The notes: generated from the sequence alone by a model not told the origin. A stretch of DNA of 64,000 nt from an uncultured Bacteroidales bacterium (GCA_944326265.1 CALVDE010000006.1:1-64000); one strand, 5' to 3'; positions 50,660 through 60,855 are shown, counted from the stretch's first letter. A program made the numbers and translations.

Positions 50660-51907
50660 ATGGAAGACCGTTCGCGTAGAAAAATACTGTTCCCCGAAGT
50701 TACGGACGAGCAGTGGAATGACTGGAAATGGCAGGTCAAGAACCGTATAGAGACTCTTGACCAGCTTAAGAAATACATTAAGCTCACTCCGGAGGAGGAA
50801 GAGGGGGTCCGCAAGACCCTCTCCACCCTCAGGATGGCTATCACTCCTTATTATCTGTCGCTGATTGACCCGGACGATCCTCACTGTCCTATCAGGAGAC
50901 AGGCGATTCCTACGGCAGCCGAGACTTTCCGTGCTCCCGAGGACCTGCTGGACCCCCTGCACGAGGACGAGGACTCTCCGACACCCGGACTGACCCACAG
51001 GTATCCTGACAGGGTGCTGATGCTCATTACCGACATGTGCTCTATGTACTGCCGTCACTGCACCCGCCGCCGTTTCGCCGGCCAGAAGGATGCCGAGTCT
51101 CCCGGAGACAGGATTGAGAAGTGCATCGAGTATGTGGAGAGGACTCCCGTAGTCAGGGATGTGCTTCTCTCGGGCGGAGATGCCCTGATGGTCAGCGATG
51201 CAAAACTGGAATACATCATCAAGAGACTGCGTGCCATACCTCACGTGGAGATTATCCGTATCGGCTCCCGCACCCCCGTCGTATGTCCCCAGAGGATTAC
51301 CGACGACCTGTGCAACATGCTGAAGAAGTATCATCCTATATGGCTCAACACGCATTTCAACCATCCCAATGAGGTTACTCCCGAGTCAGCGGCCGCATGT
51401 GCCCGTCTGGCCGATGCGGGCGTGCCTCTCGGCAATCAGTCCGTGCTCCTGCGAGGAGTCAACGACTGCGTGTATGTCATGAAGCATCTGGTACACGAGC
51501 TCGTGAAGATGAGGGTGAGACCTTATTATATATACCAGTGCGACCTGTCTATGGGACTCGAGCATTTCCGTACTCCCGTATCGAAGGGTATTGAGATCAT
51601 CGAGGGCCTCAGGGGACATACCTCCGGTTTTGCAGTGCCTACTTTTGTCGTGGATGCTCCCGGCGGAGGCGGCAAGACTCCCGTAATGCCCCAGTATGTC
51701 ATCTCCCAGTCACCGGGCAAGGTGGTTCTCAGGAATTTCGAGGGCGTGATTACCACATACACGGAACCGCCTGAGTATCATTCGGAATGCCATTGTCCCG
51801 ACTGTGAGGCCAAGGCCAGACTTGAGGGTGTGGCGTCGCTCCTGGAGGGCGAGAAGATGACTATCGAGCCCACTGTCCTTAAGAGAAGGGAGAGACACAG
51901 CAAATAA
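50660..51907 (+). CDS. kamA: L-lysine 2,3-aminomutase
   Basis: A 415-residue radical SAM/PLP enzyme converting L-lysine to L-beta-lysine. The iron-sulphur cysteines are in MCSMYCRHCTRR (C127, C131, C134). The PLP lysine is in DAPGGGGKTP (K339, next to K337 of the clostridial enzyme). The C-terminal cysteines ECHCPDCEAK fit the zinc site of the clostridial type. This is the entry step of the pathway. It is followed by kamB after 10 bases. Confidence 0.96.
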   Translation: MEDRSRRKILFPEVTDEQWNDWKWQVKNRIETLDQLKKYIKLTPEEEEGVRKTLSTLRMAITPYYLSLIDPDDPHCPIRRQAIPTAAETFRAPEDLLDPLHEDEDSPTPGLTHRYPDRVLMLITDMCSMYCRHCTRRRFAGQKDAESPGDRIEKCIEYVERTPVVRDVLLSGGDALMVSDAKLEYIIKRLRAIPHVEIIRIGSRTPVVCPQRITDDLCNMLKKYHPIWLNTHFNHPNEVTPESAAACARLADAGVPLGNQSVLLRGVNDCVYVMKHLVHELVKMRVRPYYIYQCDLSMGLEHFRTPVSKGIEIIEGLRGHTSGFAVPTFVVDAPGGGGKTPVMPQYVISQSPGKVVLRNFEGVITTYTEPPEYHSECHCPDCEAKARLEGVASLLEGEKMTIEPTVLKRRERHSK

Positions 51908-51917
51908 TATTGATTAG

Positions 51918-52871
51918 ATGCCATTTGTCCATGAACTGTTGAATTATCGGAGCGTGGCGGTTGTCGGCATGGAGAAGAACTGCGGCAAGACAGAGTGCCT
52001 CAATTACATTATCCGCCGTATGCCGCTGGACGGGCGCAGAGTATGCGTGACATCCATAGGACTGGACGGAGAGAGGACTGATCAGGTCACACGGACTCCC
52101 AAACCGGAGATAGTGCTCCGCGAGGGTATGTTCTTCTCGACATCCGAGACTCATTACCGGGCCCGCAGGATGGTGTCCGAACTGGTGGATGTATCCGATG
52201 AGACGACAGCTTTGGGAAGACTGATAACTGCGAAGGTGGTCTCGGAAGGAAAGGTAATCCTTTCGGGGCCTTCTTCGACAGCTTCCCTGAGAAGATGGAT
52301 GGACGGCTTATCATCCGGTTTCGGAATAGACCTTACGATAATAGACGGAGCGTTGTCGCGCAAAAGCAGCGCGTCCCCGGCCGTGAGCGATGCGATGGTC
52401 CTGGCGACAGGTGCCGCGCTTTCCTCCAGCCTTTCCACTCTGGTGGACCTTACGGCATTCTGCGTCGGGATGATACGTCTGCCGTTGGCTGAGACGCATC
52501 CGGACACGGCCCGTTCAGTGACCGTATCCTCCATGGCTCCGGACGTGGAGATATGCGAGGATACAGAGAGGGTGGATGTAACGGGGGCTCTGACGGACAG
52601 ACTGCTGGCCCGTCTGACACAGGACGGCGGCCTGGACAGATACGAGGTCGTGGTGGAGGATTTCACCAGGATATTCGTCACTCCGGGGCAGTACCGCAGT
52701 TTTGTACGTGCCGGCGGACGGCTGAGAGTACGCCGGCGTACAGTGTTGTTGGCTGTATGTGTCAATCCGTTGGCTCCCAACGGTTATCGTCTGGATTCGG
52801 AACTCTTGTGCGCAAGACTGTCCGACAAGTTGCTGATACCGGTGTATGATATAAAAAGACATGAAGCTTAG
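51918..52871 (+). CDS. kamB: lysine 5,6-aminomutase reactivase subunit KamB
   Basis: A 317-residue protein with an N-terminal P-loop-like start (VVGMEKNCGKTECLNYI) and no membrane segment. By position between kamA and kamC, and by general sequence, it is KamB, proposed with KamC to reactivate the B12-dependent aminomutase after cofactor damage. Sequence alone would not reveal this; the assignment depends on the conserved locus order kamA-B-C-D-E. It overlaps kamC by 11 bases. Confidence 0.8.
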   Translation: MPFVHELLNYRSVAVVGMEKNCGKTECLNYIIRRMPLDGRRVCVTSIGLDGERTDQVTRTPKPEIVLREGMFFSTSETHYRARRMVSELVDVSDETTALGRLITAKVVSEGKVILSGPSSTASLRRWMDGLSSGFGIDLTIIDGALSRKSSASPAVSDAMVLATGAALSSSLSTLVDLTAFCVGMIRLPLAETHPDTARSVTVSSMAPDVEICEDTERVDVTGALTDRLLARLTQDGGLDRYEVVVEDFTRIFVTPGQYRSFVRAGGRLRVRRRTVLLAVCVNPLAPNGYRLDSELLCARLSDKLLIPVYDIKRHEA

Positions 52872-54210
52872 AGACATCATAGACTCACCCTGCGGTCTCA
52901 GGTATATGATAGAGACTCTTCCGGTCGCTTCCGGATACTCTCTCAGATACCTGATGGACTCATCATCCTGCTCATGTGAGGAGGAGATCAGGGATGCCTA
53001 TGCGGTACTCGGGAGCTTTATGCCCGTGGCATCCGACGGCAATCTGACAGCCATGCTCCATGCGGAGCTGTGCGGACTGAAGAACATATCCGGAACTCTC
53101 GACCGGACGGAGTCAGGGGCTACTGTGGATGACATAGAGCTCTTCGAGATCAAGCATCTCATCATGCTGGGCAGGAGAGTGTCCTTGCATCTGGCATCGG
53201 CTGGTCATTCAGGACTTTTTCCTGAGATGCCGTCCCTGGAAGTCCCGCTGTCGGTGTTGGATCCGGACGGAAACAATATAGCTTCGTTCTATATCTACGA
53301 TTCTTATTCGGAGGAACTTGCGCGTCTAAGGCTTCTTATGTCCAGAGAGAGCGATCCCGATACAAGGGAGAGGCTCATGCAGCAGGAGCAGGACGAGGAA
53401 AGCCGTATCAGGGTCCGTATATGCGATGCATTGCGGCCTTTTGTTCCTGAGCTGAGAAAGCTGATGGAGTCCTTGGCTGTCCTGGACATCAGTCTGGCCA
53501 AGGCCGTACAGATGCGGGAGATGAGACTGTGCATACCTGAGATATCTTCAGGGACTACTTCATATAAAGGTATGTATCATCCTTATATTAAGTCTATCCT
53601 GGAAAAAGACGGCAAGGAGTTTACTCCCATAGACATCTCGTTCGGAGACAGACCAGTGGTCATAATCGGTGCCAATATGGGAGGAAAGACAGTCGTACTG
53701 AAGATGACCGCTCTGTGCCAGTATCTCTTCTCATTCGGCATGGGCATACCGGCAGAATCGGCAAGGATAGAGCTGAAGCAACGGGTGTTCTTCATATCCG
53801 GTGACGCTCAGGACATGACGGCCGGTCTGTCCTCGTTTGCTGCGGAGATGACCGCCATAGACAGTGCGGTCCGCGCTTCCTCAACAGACGGAGCCGGTAT
53901 GGTGGCTATGATCGACGAGCCGGCGCGGAGTACCAATCCTATCGAGGGAACGGCTCTTGTAGAGTCGCTTGTGGCACTGCTGGGCCGCAGAGGAGCTGCG
54001 CTGCTGCTGACCACGCATTACAATGTTTCTTCCGGTGACTGTGACTGCCGCAGGCTGCGTGTGACCGGAATAGTGAATGGAAAAATGAATTACAGGCTCT
54101 GCCCGGCCCCGGACGGGGATGTGCCCCACGAGGCCCTTAATGTGGCTGAGTCCTTGAATATTTCCCCTGAATGGATAGGGGAGGCAAAAAAACTGTTGAA
54201 GTATGAATAG
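52861..54210 (+). CDS. kamC: lysine 5,6-aminomutase reactivase ATPase KamC (MutS-like)
   Basis: A 449-residue protein with a C-terminal MutS-type ATPase: Walker A GANMGGKT (residues 270-277), then the ABC-like SFAAEMTAID and Walker B region MVAMIDEPARSTNP, and the HTTHYN-like switch LLTTHYN. The N-terminal part is helical, without a mismatch-binding domain, so DNA repair is unlikely. In lysine-fermentation loci this is KamC, partner of KamB. It overlaps kamB and kamD (8 bases). Confidence 0.85.
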   Translation: MKLRDIIDSPCGLRYMIETLPVASGYSLRYLMDSSSCSCEEEIRDAYAVLGSFMPVASDGNLTAMLHAELCGLKNISGTLDRTESGATVDDIELFEIKHLIMLGRRVSLHLASAGHSGLFPEMPSLEVPLSVLDPDGNNIASFYIYDSYSEELARLRLLMSRESDPDTRERLMQQEQDEESRIRVRICDALRPFVPELRKLMESLAVLDISLAKAVQMREMRLCIPEISSGTTSYKGMYHPYIKSILEKDGKEFTPIDISFGDRPVVIIGANMGGKTVVLKMTALCQYLFSFGMGIPAESARIELKQRVFFISGDAQDMTAGLSSFAAEMTAIDSAVRASSTDGAGMVAMIDEPARSTNPIEGTALVESLVALLGRRGAALLLTTHYNVSSGDCDCRRLRVTGIVNGKMNYRLCPAPDGDVPHEALNVAESLNISPEWIGEAKKLLKYE

Positions 54211-55756
54211 CAAATTAGGATTAGATTCTAAGAAAGTGGCATACGCCAGGCAGCTCGCTGCCGGTGTCGCTGCCGATGTCCAGCGTTTTGTGGACGGTTA
54301 TACCACTGTCGCAGTGGAGAGAACCTTGTGCCGTCTGCTCGGAATAGACGGAGTGGACGCCAACTCGGTGCCCCTTCCCAATGTGGTTGTGGACAGTCTC
54401 AAGGCTGCCGGAGTACTTGGAGAAGGCGCATTGTTCTATGTGGGTAACGCCATGGTAGTTACCGGGAAGACTCCCATGCAGATAGCTGAGGAGATCGCTG
54501 AAGGCAAACTGGACATTACAAAATTGGAAATCCGCCCCAAGGCTGAGATAGACAAGGCTCTCGAGGTCCCGATAAAGGCCTCTGTGGAGAAAATCAAGGC
54601 CCGCAGGAAAAGGCGCGAGGACTATATCGAGAAGATAGGAGAGGGTCCCAAGCCCTATATCTATGTGATCGTGGCTACGGGCAACATCTACGAGGACGTG
54701 GTGCAGGCCGAGGCCGCCGCACGTCAGGGTGCCGACATCATCGCCGTCATCCGCACCACCGGTCAGTCCCTGCTGGACTATGTGCCTTACGGAGCCACTA
54801 CCGAGGGATTCGGAGGCACGTATGCTACACAGGAGAATTTCCGTATCATGCGCCAGGCACTGGACAAGGTGGGAGAGGAGGTAGGACGCTACATCCGCCT
54901 GTGCAACTACTGCTCCGGCCTGTGTATGCCCGAGATAGCCGTCATGGGTGCCTTTGAGGGACTTGACGTGATGCTCAACGATGCGCTCTACGGCATCCTG
55001 TTCCGCGACATCAACATGCAGAGAACGATGATAGACCAGTTCTTCTCAAGGGTGATCAACGGATTTGCCGGAGTGATCATCAATACCGGAGAGGACAATT
55101 ACCTGACCACTGCCGATGCGGTCGAGGCTGCCCACACCGTGCTGGCCTCCGATATCATCAACGAACAGCTGGCTCTCATAGCCGGCCTACCCGAGGAGCA
55201 GATGGGACTCGGACACGCCTTCGAGATGGATCCCATGCTTGAGAACGGCTTCCTGCTGGAGCTCGCCCAGGCCCAGATGGCCCGCGAGATCTTCCCCAAG
55301 GCTCCGCTTAAATACATGCCTCCGACAAAGTTCATGACCGGCAATATCTTCCGGGGCCATATCCAGGACGCACTCTTCAATATGGTGGGCATCTGGACCA
55401 ATCAGGGTATCCAGCTTCTGGGTATGCCTACCGAGGCCATCCATACTCCTTTCATGTCCGACCGTTTCCTGTCAATCGAGAATGCCAAGTATATCTTCAA
55501 CAACATGAAGAGCATAGGCGACGAGGTGGAGTTCAAGGAGGGCGGCATCATCCGCACACGCGCCAAGGAGGTGCTGGACAAGGCCATAGAGCTGCTGGAG
55601 AAGCTGGACAAGGAAGGACTTTTCACAGCTTTGGAGAAAGGTATCTTCGCCGATGTCAAGCGTCCCCGAAACGGAGGCAAGGGACTCGACGGCGTGACCC
55701 CCAAGGGGCAGAACTATATGAATCCATTTATTAAGATAATGTTAGGAGGAAAATAA
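54203..55756 (+). CDS. kamD: D-lysine 5,6-aminomutase alpha subunit
   Basis: A 517-residue TIM-barrel subunit binding PLP and adenosylcobalamin between itself and KamE. Conserved stretches include YIYVIVATGNIYEDVVQAEA, GADIIAVIRTTGQSLLDYVP and ATTEGFGGTYATQENFRIMR. It moves the terminal amino group of beta-lysine from C6 to C5. Its start lies within the kamC end and kamE follows after one base, fitting equal synthesis of the two subunits. Confidence 0.95.
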   Translation: MNSKLGLDSKKVAYARQLAAGVAADVQRFVDGYTTVAVERTLCRLLGIDGVDANSVPLPNVVVDSLKAAGVLGEGALFYVGNAMVVTGKTPMQIAEEIAEGKLDITKLEIRPKAEIDKALEVPIKASVEKIKARRKRREDYIEKIGEGPKPYIYVIVATGNIYEDVVQAEAAARQGADIIAVIRTTGQSLLDYVPYGATTEGFGGTYATQENFRIMRQALDKVGEEVGRYIRLCNYCSGLCMPEIAVMGAFEGLDVMLNDALYGILFRDINMQRTMIDQFFSRVINGFAGVIINTGEDNYLTTADAVEAAHTVLASDIINEQLALIAGLPEEQMGLGHAFEMDPMLENGFLLELAQAQMAREIFPKAPLKYMPPTKFMTGNIFRGHIQDALFNMVGIWTNQGIQLLGMPTEAIHTPFMSDRFLSIENAKYIFNNMKSIGDEVEFKEGGIIRTRAKEVLDKAIELLEKLDKEGLFTALEKGIFADVKRPRNGGKGLDGVTPKGQNYMNPFIKIMLGGK

Positions 55757-55757
55757 T

Positions 55758-56549
55758 ATGAGCGGCGGTTTATATTCAATGGAGGAGAAGGATTTTGACA
55801 AGAATCTGAACCTCAAGGCAATCAAACCCTACGGGGATACAATGAACGACGGTAAGGTGCAGCTGAGCTTCACTCTTCCCGTTCCGGCCGGAGACGAGGC
55901 AGTGGAGGCTGCCAAGCAGCTTATCAAGGCCATGGGGCTGAATAACCCCCAGGTGGTGTTCTACAAGGAGCTCACCCCCGGTTTCACATTCTTCAACTGC
56001 TACGGAAGCGCCACTCAGACAGTGGACTTTACAGCCATACACGTGCCTAAAGTCGAGTCCAATGTCATGGACATGCCGGCCACCGACGAGTATATCCGGG
56101 AGAATATCGGACGCAAGCTCGTCATCGTCGGCGCAAGTACCGGTACGGATGCCCATACTGTCGGAATCGACGCCATCATGAACATGAAGGGCTATGCCGG
56201 GCATTACGGACTCGAGCGTTACGACATGATAGAGGCGTACAATCTCGGCAGTCAGGTGCCCAATGAGGACTTCATCGCCAAGGCCGTGGAACTCAAGGCC
56301 GATGCCCTGCTGGTGTCCCAGACCGTGACACAGAAGGACATCCATATCAAGAACCTCACCGAGCTGGTGGAGCTGCTGGAGGCCGAGGGACTGCGCGACA
56401 AGGTAATACTGGCCTGCGGAGGTCCACGCATCACCCATGAGCTGGCCAAGGAGCTGGGCTACGACGCAGGTTTCGGCATGAACACATACGCTGACGACGT
56501 GGCCTCGTTCATCGCAGAGGAGTACGTGAGAAGACACAAGAAACAATAA
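55758..56549 (+). CDS. kamE: D-lysine 5,6-aminomutase beta subunit (B12-binding)
   Basis: A 263-residue Rossmann-like cobalamin subunit. The base-off B12 motif DxHxxG is D131-A-H133-T-V-G136. K144 in MKGYAGHYG is at exactly the position of the PLP-binding lysine (Lys144 beta) of the characterised enzyme. The N-terminal dimerisation part is intact. It starts one base after kamD. Confidence 0.96.
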   Translation: MSGGLYSMEEKDFDKNLNLKAIKPYGDTMNDGKVQLSFTLPVPAGDEAVEAAKQLIKAMGLNNPQVVFYKELTPGFTFFNCYGSATQTVDFTAIHVPKVESNVMDMPATDEYIRENIGRKLVIVGASTGTDAHTVGIDAIMNMKGYAGHYGLERYDMIEAYNLGSQVPNEDFIAKAVELKADALLVSQTVTQKDIHIKNLTELVELLEAEGLRDKVILACGGPRITHELAKELGYDAGFGMNTYADDVASFIAEEYVRRHKKQ

Positions 56550-56567
56550 TCACTAATATTCAATACA

Positions 56568-57227
56568 ATGGACAAGAATCAGATCAGAGAGGTGATAGCC
56601 CGCAGGGCTGCCCTCGAACTCAAGGACGGAGACGTGGTGAACCTCGGTATAGGTCTTCCCACGATGATTCCCGATTTCCTTCCCGAAGGAGTATCCGTTA
56701 TCCTGCAGAGCGAGAACGGACTCGTGGGTATGGGTCCTACACCCAGGCCCGGAGAGGAGGATCCGGACTTTATCAATTCAGGCGGCGGATATATTACTGC
56801 TGTACCGGGAGCGTATGCCTGCAGTTCCCTCGCCTCGTTTGAAATTATCCGTGGCGGCCATGTGGACGTGACTTTCCTCGGAGCCCTCGAGGTGGACGAG
56901 AAAGGAGACCTGGCCAACTGGATTATCCCCGGCAAGAAAGTGCCCGGAATGGGCGGTGCGATGGATCTGCTGGTAGGTGCCCGTAAGGTCATCCTGACCA
57001 TGGAGCACACTGCCAAGGGCAATCCCAAGATACTCAAGAAATGCCGTCTGCCCCTGACCGCTGCCGGCCAGGTCAATATGATCATTACCGAGATGGGCGT
57101 GATGGACATTACCGACAAGGGTATCGTCCTGAAGGAGATCAACCCCGAGTTCACGGTGGAGCAGGTACAGGCCGCAACTGAGGCTCAGCTCATCATTTCC
57201 GATGATCTCAAACCCATGAGACAGTAA
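56568..57227 (+). CDS. atoA: butyrate-acetoacetate CoA-transferase, subunit B
   Basis: A 219-residue beta subunit with the family I active-site SENG motif (LQSENGLVGMG, Glu49), which forms the gamma-glutamyl-CoA thioester. It works with AtoD (47675). It follows kamE by 18 bases. Confidence 0.94.
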   Translation: MDKNQIREVIARRAALELKDGDVVNLGIGLPTMIPDFLPEGVSVILQSENGLVGMGPTPRPGEEDPDFINSGGGYITAVPGAYACSSLASFEIIRGGHVDVTFLGALEVDEKGDLANWIIPGKKVPGMGGAMDLLVGARKVILTMEHTAKGNPKILKKCRLPLTAAGQVNMIITEMGVMDITDKGIVLKEINPEFTVEQVQAATEAQLIISDDLKPMRQ

Positions 57228-57232
57228 CGGTT

Positions 57233-58012
57233 ATGGAATATAAATTTTTGAAGGCAGAGACTCCGGAGGCGGGTATATGTATCCTGAGCATCTCCCATCC
57301 TCAGTCGCTCAACTCGCTGAGCCGTCCTGTGCTGGAGGAGATAAACAGTTTTGTGCTGGATCTTCCTGAAGGCACGGCCGTGCTGATTATCCGTGGAGAC
57401 GGACCCAAGTCCTTCGTGGCCGGAGCCGATATCTCCCAGATGGCGGGATTCGACGCTGAGCAGGGGCTGGACTTCGGCCGTTTCGGAGCCGAGGTCTTCC
57501 GCAGGATAGAGGAGCTGCCTATACCGGTGATAGCCGCAGTCAACGGCTATGCCCTCGGAGGAGGGTGTGAGCTGGCCATGGCCTGCGATATCCGCATTGC
57601 CTCGGAAAAGGCCAAATTCGGCCAGCCGGAGGTGAAGCTGGGCATCATTCCCGGCTTTTCGGGGACTTACCGCCTGCCCAAGCTGGTGGGACAGGGCTAT
57701 GCCAAGGAAATGATTTACTCAGGCAGAGTAATCAATGCCGAAGAGGCTCTGCGCGTAGGTCTGGTCAATCATGTGCTGCCCCCTGAGGAGCTGATGGACT
57801 ATGTACTGGGACTGGCCCGTGACATCATGGCCAATGCTCCCATTGCGGTGCGCAAGGCGAAGGCCTGCATCAACTCCAACTACGATATGGACGAGACCAC
57901 GGCTCTTGCAGCCGAGAACCGCGCCTTTTCCGAGTGTTTCGCTACCGAAGATCAGAAAACCGGTATGAAAGCATTCCTGGAAAAAGGCAAACCAGAATTT
58001 AAGAACAGATAA
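57233..58012 (+). CDS. enoyl-CoA hydratase (crotonase)
   Basis: A 259-residue crotonase. It has the oxyanion segment FVAGADISQMA, the catalytic Glu in ALGGGCELAMACD and the second Glu region FGQPEVKLGIIPG. It interconverts crotonyl-CoA and 3-hydroxybutyryl-CoA, so with the next gene it joins acetoacetyl-CoA to crotonyl-CoA. It could allow acetyl-CoA to enter butyrate synthesis, or crotonyl-CoA to be oxidised. Starts 5 bases after atoA. Confidence 0.9.
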   Translation: MEYKFLKAETPEAGICILSISHPQSLNSLSRPVLEEINSFVLDLPEGTAVLIIRGDGPKSFVAGADISQMAGFDAEQGLDFGRFGAEVFRRIEELPIPVIAAVNGYALGGGCELAMACDIRIASEKAKFGQPEVKLGIIPGFSGTYRLPKLVGQGYAKEMIYSGRVINAEEALRVGLVNHVLPPEELMDYVLGLARDIMANAPIAVRKAKACINSNYDMDETTALAAENRAFSECFATEDQKTGMKAFLEKGKPEFKNR

Positions 58013-58025
58013 AACACTGACAGTT

Positions 58026-58874
58026 ATGACAATAGAGAAGATTTCCGTAATCGGAACCGGAACCATGGGCTCCGGCATCGTCCAGGCTTTCGCGCAGGCC
58101 GGACGTAAAGTCACCATGAAGAGCCGCAGCGAGGCATCCAATGCCAAAGCAATGGCCAGAATCACAAAATCCCTCAGCAAGCTCGTCGAGAAAGGCAAGA
58201 TGGAGCAGGCGGCTATGGATGCCGCTCTGGCCAACATCACCCTGACCACCGACTACAAGGACATCGCTGACTCCGACCTCATCATTGAGGCCGCAGTGGA
58301 GGAGATGAACCTGAAGATCGAGCTGTTCAAGGAACTGGATGCTATCTGCAGGAAAGAGACCATCATAGCCACCAACACCTCGTCTCTGTCCATTACCGGC
58401 ATCGCGGCCAATATATCCCGTCCTTGCCATGTAATCGGCATGCATTTCTTCAATCCCGCCACCGTGATGAAGCTCGTGGAGATTATCAAGGGACAGATGA
58501 CCTCACAGGAGGTGTTTGACGCTGTATTCGCCCTGTGCCAGGAGATCGGCAAGACCCCCGTGGCCGTCAACGAGGCTCCCGGTTTCGTTGTAAACCGCAT
58601 CCTCATCCCTATGGTGAACGAGGCTGTGGGCATTCTGGCGGACGGAGTGGCTTCCCGCGATGACATCGACGCAGCCATGAAGCTCGGAGCCAACCATCCT
58701 ATGGGCCCCCTTGCACTGGCAGACCTGATCGGACTGGATGTGTGCCTGGCCATCATGGAGGTGCTTCACAGCGAGTTCGGAGACGACAAATACCGTCCTC
58801 ATCCACTGCTGAGGAAGATGGTGCGTGCCGGACTTCTGGGCCGCAAGACAGGAGAAGGATTTTACAAATACTAA
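58026..58874 (+). CDS. hbd: 3-hydroxybutyryl-CoA dehydrogenase
   Basis: A 282-residue NAD(P)-dependent dehydrogenase: dinucleotide loop ISVIGTGTMGSGIVQAF, catalytic His in VIGMHFFNPA, and EAPGFVVNRILIPMVNEAV. It interconverts acetoacetyl-CoA and 3-hydroxybutyryl-CoA. It lies 13 bases after the crotonase in the same operon. Confidence 0.94.
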   Translation: MTIEKISVIGTGTMGSGIVQAFAQAGRKVTMKSRSEASNAKAMARITKSLSKLVEKGKMEQAAMDAALANITLTTDYKDIADSDLIIEAAVEEMNLKIELFKELDAICRKETIIATNTSSLSITGIAANISRPCHVIGMHFFNPATVMKLVEIIKGQMTSQEVFDAVFALCQEIGKTPVAVNEAPGFVVNRILIPMVNEAVGILADGVASRDDIDAAMKLGANHPMGPLALADLIGLDVCLAIMEVLHSEFGDDKYRPHPLLRKMVRAGLLGRKTGEGFYKY

Positions 58875-58894
58875 AACTTTAAACATTACAGAAT

Positions 58895-60037
58895 ATGAAT
58901 TTCAAACTCACACCTACGCAGTCGCTTTTCAGGCAGATGATAAGAGAGTTTGCCGAGAAGGAAGTAAAGCCTCTGGCTGCCGAGATAGACGAGCAGGAGA
59001 GATTTCCTATAGAGACAGTCGAGAAGATGGCTCCTCTCGGACTTTTCGGAATACCCCTTCCCGTTGAATACGGCGGAGCTGGAGGAGACAACATCATGTA
59101 CACTATAGCAGTAGAGGAGCTTTCGAGGGTATGCGCCACTACCGGTGTAGTGCTCTCTGCCCATACATCCCTCTGCCTTGCCCCCATCTTCGAGCACGGA
59201 ACCGAGGAGCAGAAGCGCAAGTATCTGCCCAAGCTCGCTTCAGGAGAATGGCTTGGAGCGTTCGGTCTGACCGAGCCAAACGCCGGAACAGATGCCTCGG
59301 CGCAGCAGACCACAGCCGTCCTCGACGGGGACGAGTGGGTACTCAACGGCAACAAGATATTCATAACCAATGCCGGTCATGCCCATGTCTATGTGATCTT
59401 CGCCATGACTGACAAATCCCTGAAGAACAAGGGTATTTCCGCATTTATAGTAGAGGCCGGGACTCCCGGTTTCGAGGTGGGCAAGAAAGAACTGAAGATG
59501 GGTATCAGGGGCTCCGCCACAGCCGAGCTTATCTTCTCGGACTGCCGTATTCCCAAGGGCAATCTGCTCGGCAAGGTGGGCGGCGGATTCGCCATCGCGA
59601 TGAAGACCCTCGACGGAGGCCGTATCGGTATTGCCTCGCAGGCTCTCGGTATAGCCCAGGGAGCTCTGGACGAGACCGTCAAGTACACCATGGAGCGCAA
59701 GCAGTTCGGCAAGTCGCTCTCCCAGTTCCAGAACACCCAGTTCCAGATGGCCGACCTGAAGACCAGGGTCGAGGCATCCCGTCTGCTGGTGCGCTCGGCA
59801 GCTTTCAAGAAGGACTGCAAGGAGCCGTATTCGGCAGATGCCGCTATGGCCAAGCTCTTTGCGGCTGAGACGGCCATGGAGGTGACTACCAAGGCAGTGC
59901 AGTTCCACGGCGGTTACGGATATACCCGTGAGTATCCCGTGGAGCGCATGATGCGTGATGCCAAGATCACCGAGATCTACGAGGGAACATCCGAAGTTCA
60001 GAGAATGGTGATTGCAGCCAGTATGTTTAAAAAGTAA
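58895..60037 (+). CDS. bcd: butyryl-CoA dehydrogenase-type acyl-CoA dehydrogenase
   Basis: A 380-residue FAD enzyme. It has the FAD loops GAFGLTEPNAGTDAS and ITNAGHA, and the catalytic glutamate in IYEGTSEVQRM. It reduces crotonyl-CoA to butyryl-CoA, taking electrons from the EtfAB pair encoded directly after it, the arrangement known for Bcd-Etf electron-bifurcating complexes. Confidence 0.93.
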   Translation: MNFKLTPTQSLFRQMIREFAEKEVKPLAAEIDEQERFPIETVEKMAPLGLFGIPLPVEYGGAGGDNIMYTIAVEELSRVCATTGVVLSAHTSLCLAPIFEHGTEEQKRKYLPKLASGEWLGAFGLTEPNAGTDASAQQTTAVLDGDEWVLNGNKIFITNAGHAHVYVIFAMTDKSLKNKGISAFIVEAGTPGFEVGKKELKMGIRGSATAELIFSDCRIPKGNLLGKVGGGFAIAMKTLDGGRIGIASQALGIAQGALDETVKYTMERKQFGKSLSQFQNTQFQMADLKTRVEASRLLVRSAAFKKDCKEPYSADAAMAKLFAAETAMEVTTKAVQFHGGYGYTREYPVERMMRDAKITEIYEGTSEVQRMVIAASMFKK

Positions 60038-60049
60038 AACCAGTAGAGT

Positions 60050-60835
60050 ATGAATATAGTAGTTTGTATCAAGCAGGTTCCGGATACTACCGAAATAAAG
60101 ATCAACCCTGTTACCGGTACTCTGATAAGGGATGGAGTTCCCAGCATTATGAATCCTGATGACAAGGGAGGTCTTGAGATGGCCCTCCGTCTCAAGGACA
60201 AATATGGAGCGCATGTCACGGTAATCACAATGGGTCCTCCTCAGGCGGATCTGATACTCAGAGAGGCTTTCGCTATGGGAGTGGACAGAGCGATTCTGCT
60301 CACCGACAGGAAATTCGCAGGAGCGGATACTCTGGCTACATCCAATGCTCTGGCCGGTGCGCTAAGGACACTGGAGTGGGACCTTGTCATCACGGGCCGT
60401 CAGGCCATCGACGGTGATACCGCCCAGGTGGGACCACAGACTGCCGAGCATCTGGATATACCTCAGGTGTCATACGTGTGCGGTCTCGAAGTTGAGAAAG
60501 GCGGCAAGGCTCTCAGAGTCACCAAGGAGACCGAAGACGGAATCCAGATACTGGAGGCCCAGATGCCCTGTCTTCTGACAGTGCTGTCTTCAGCTGTGAA
60601 ACCCAGGTATATGAGTGCTCCCGGTATTGTGGAAGCCTACAACCGTCAGGTGGAGATCTGGAGTGCCGACAAGATTGATGTCGACGAGAGCAAGCTGGGT
60701 CTCAAAGGTTCCCCGACCAAGGTGCTCAAGGCATTTACCAAGGGTCTCAAGGCACCCGGAGAGATATTCGAGGTGGATCCTGAGGAAGCAGTAGGAATCA
60801 TCGTTTCCAGACTGAAAGAGAAATTCATTATCTAA
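60050..60835 (+). CDS. etfB: electron transfer flavoprotein beta subunit
   Basis: A 261-residue Etf beta subunit. ITGRQAIDGDTAQVGPQTAEHL carries the DGDTAQVGP segment, common in Etfs of the bifurcating kind that bind FAD/NADH near this loop. MNIVVCIKQVPDTTEIKINP is the typical start. It starts 12 bases after bcd. Bifurcation (NADH to crotonyl-CoA plus ferredoxin) is an inference. Confidence 0.93.
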   Translation: MNIVVCIKQVPDTTEIKINPVTGTLIRDGVPSIMNPDDKGGLEMALRLKDKYGAHVTVITMGPPQADLILREAFAMGVDRAILLTDRKFAGADTLATSNALAGALRTLEWDLVITGRQAIDGDTAQVGPQTAEHLDIPQVSYVCGLEVEKGGKALRVTKETEDGIQILEAQMPCLLTVLSSAVKPRYMSAPGIVEAYNRQVEIWSADKIDVDESKLGLKGSPTKVLKAFTKGLKAPGEIFEVDPEEAVGIIVSRLKEKFII

Positions 60836-60855
60836 CACCGTAAAATAGGAACAAT

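Noticed and set aside
55776-56546. A 256-residue minus-strand frame covering kamE
   Set aside because: It mirrors the KamE codon frame, and KamE itself has all catalytic residues.
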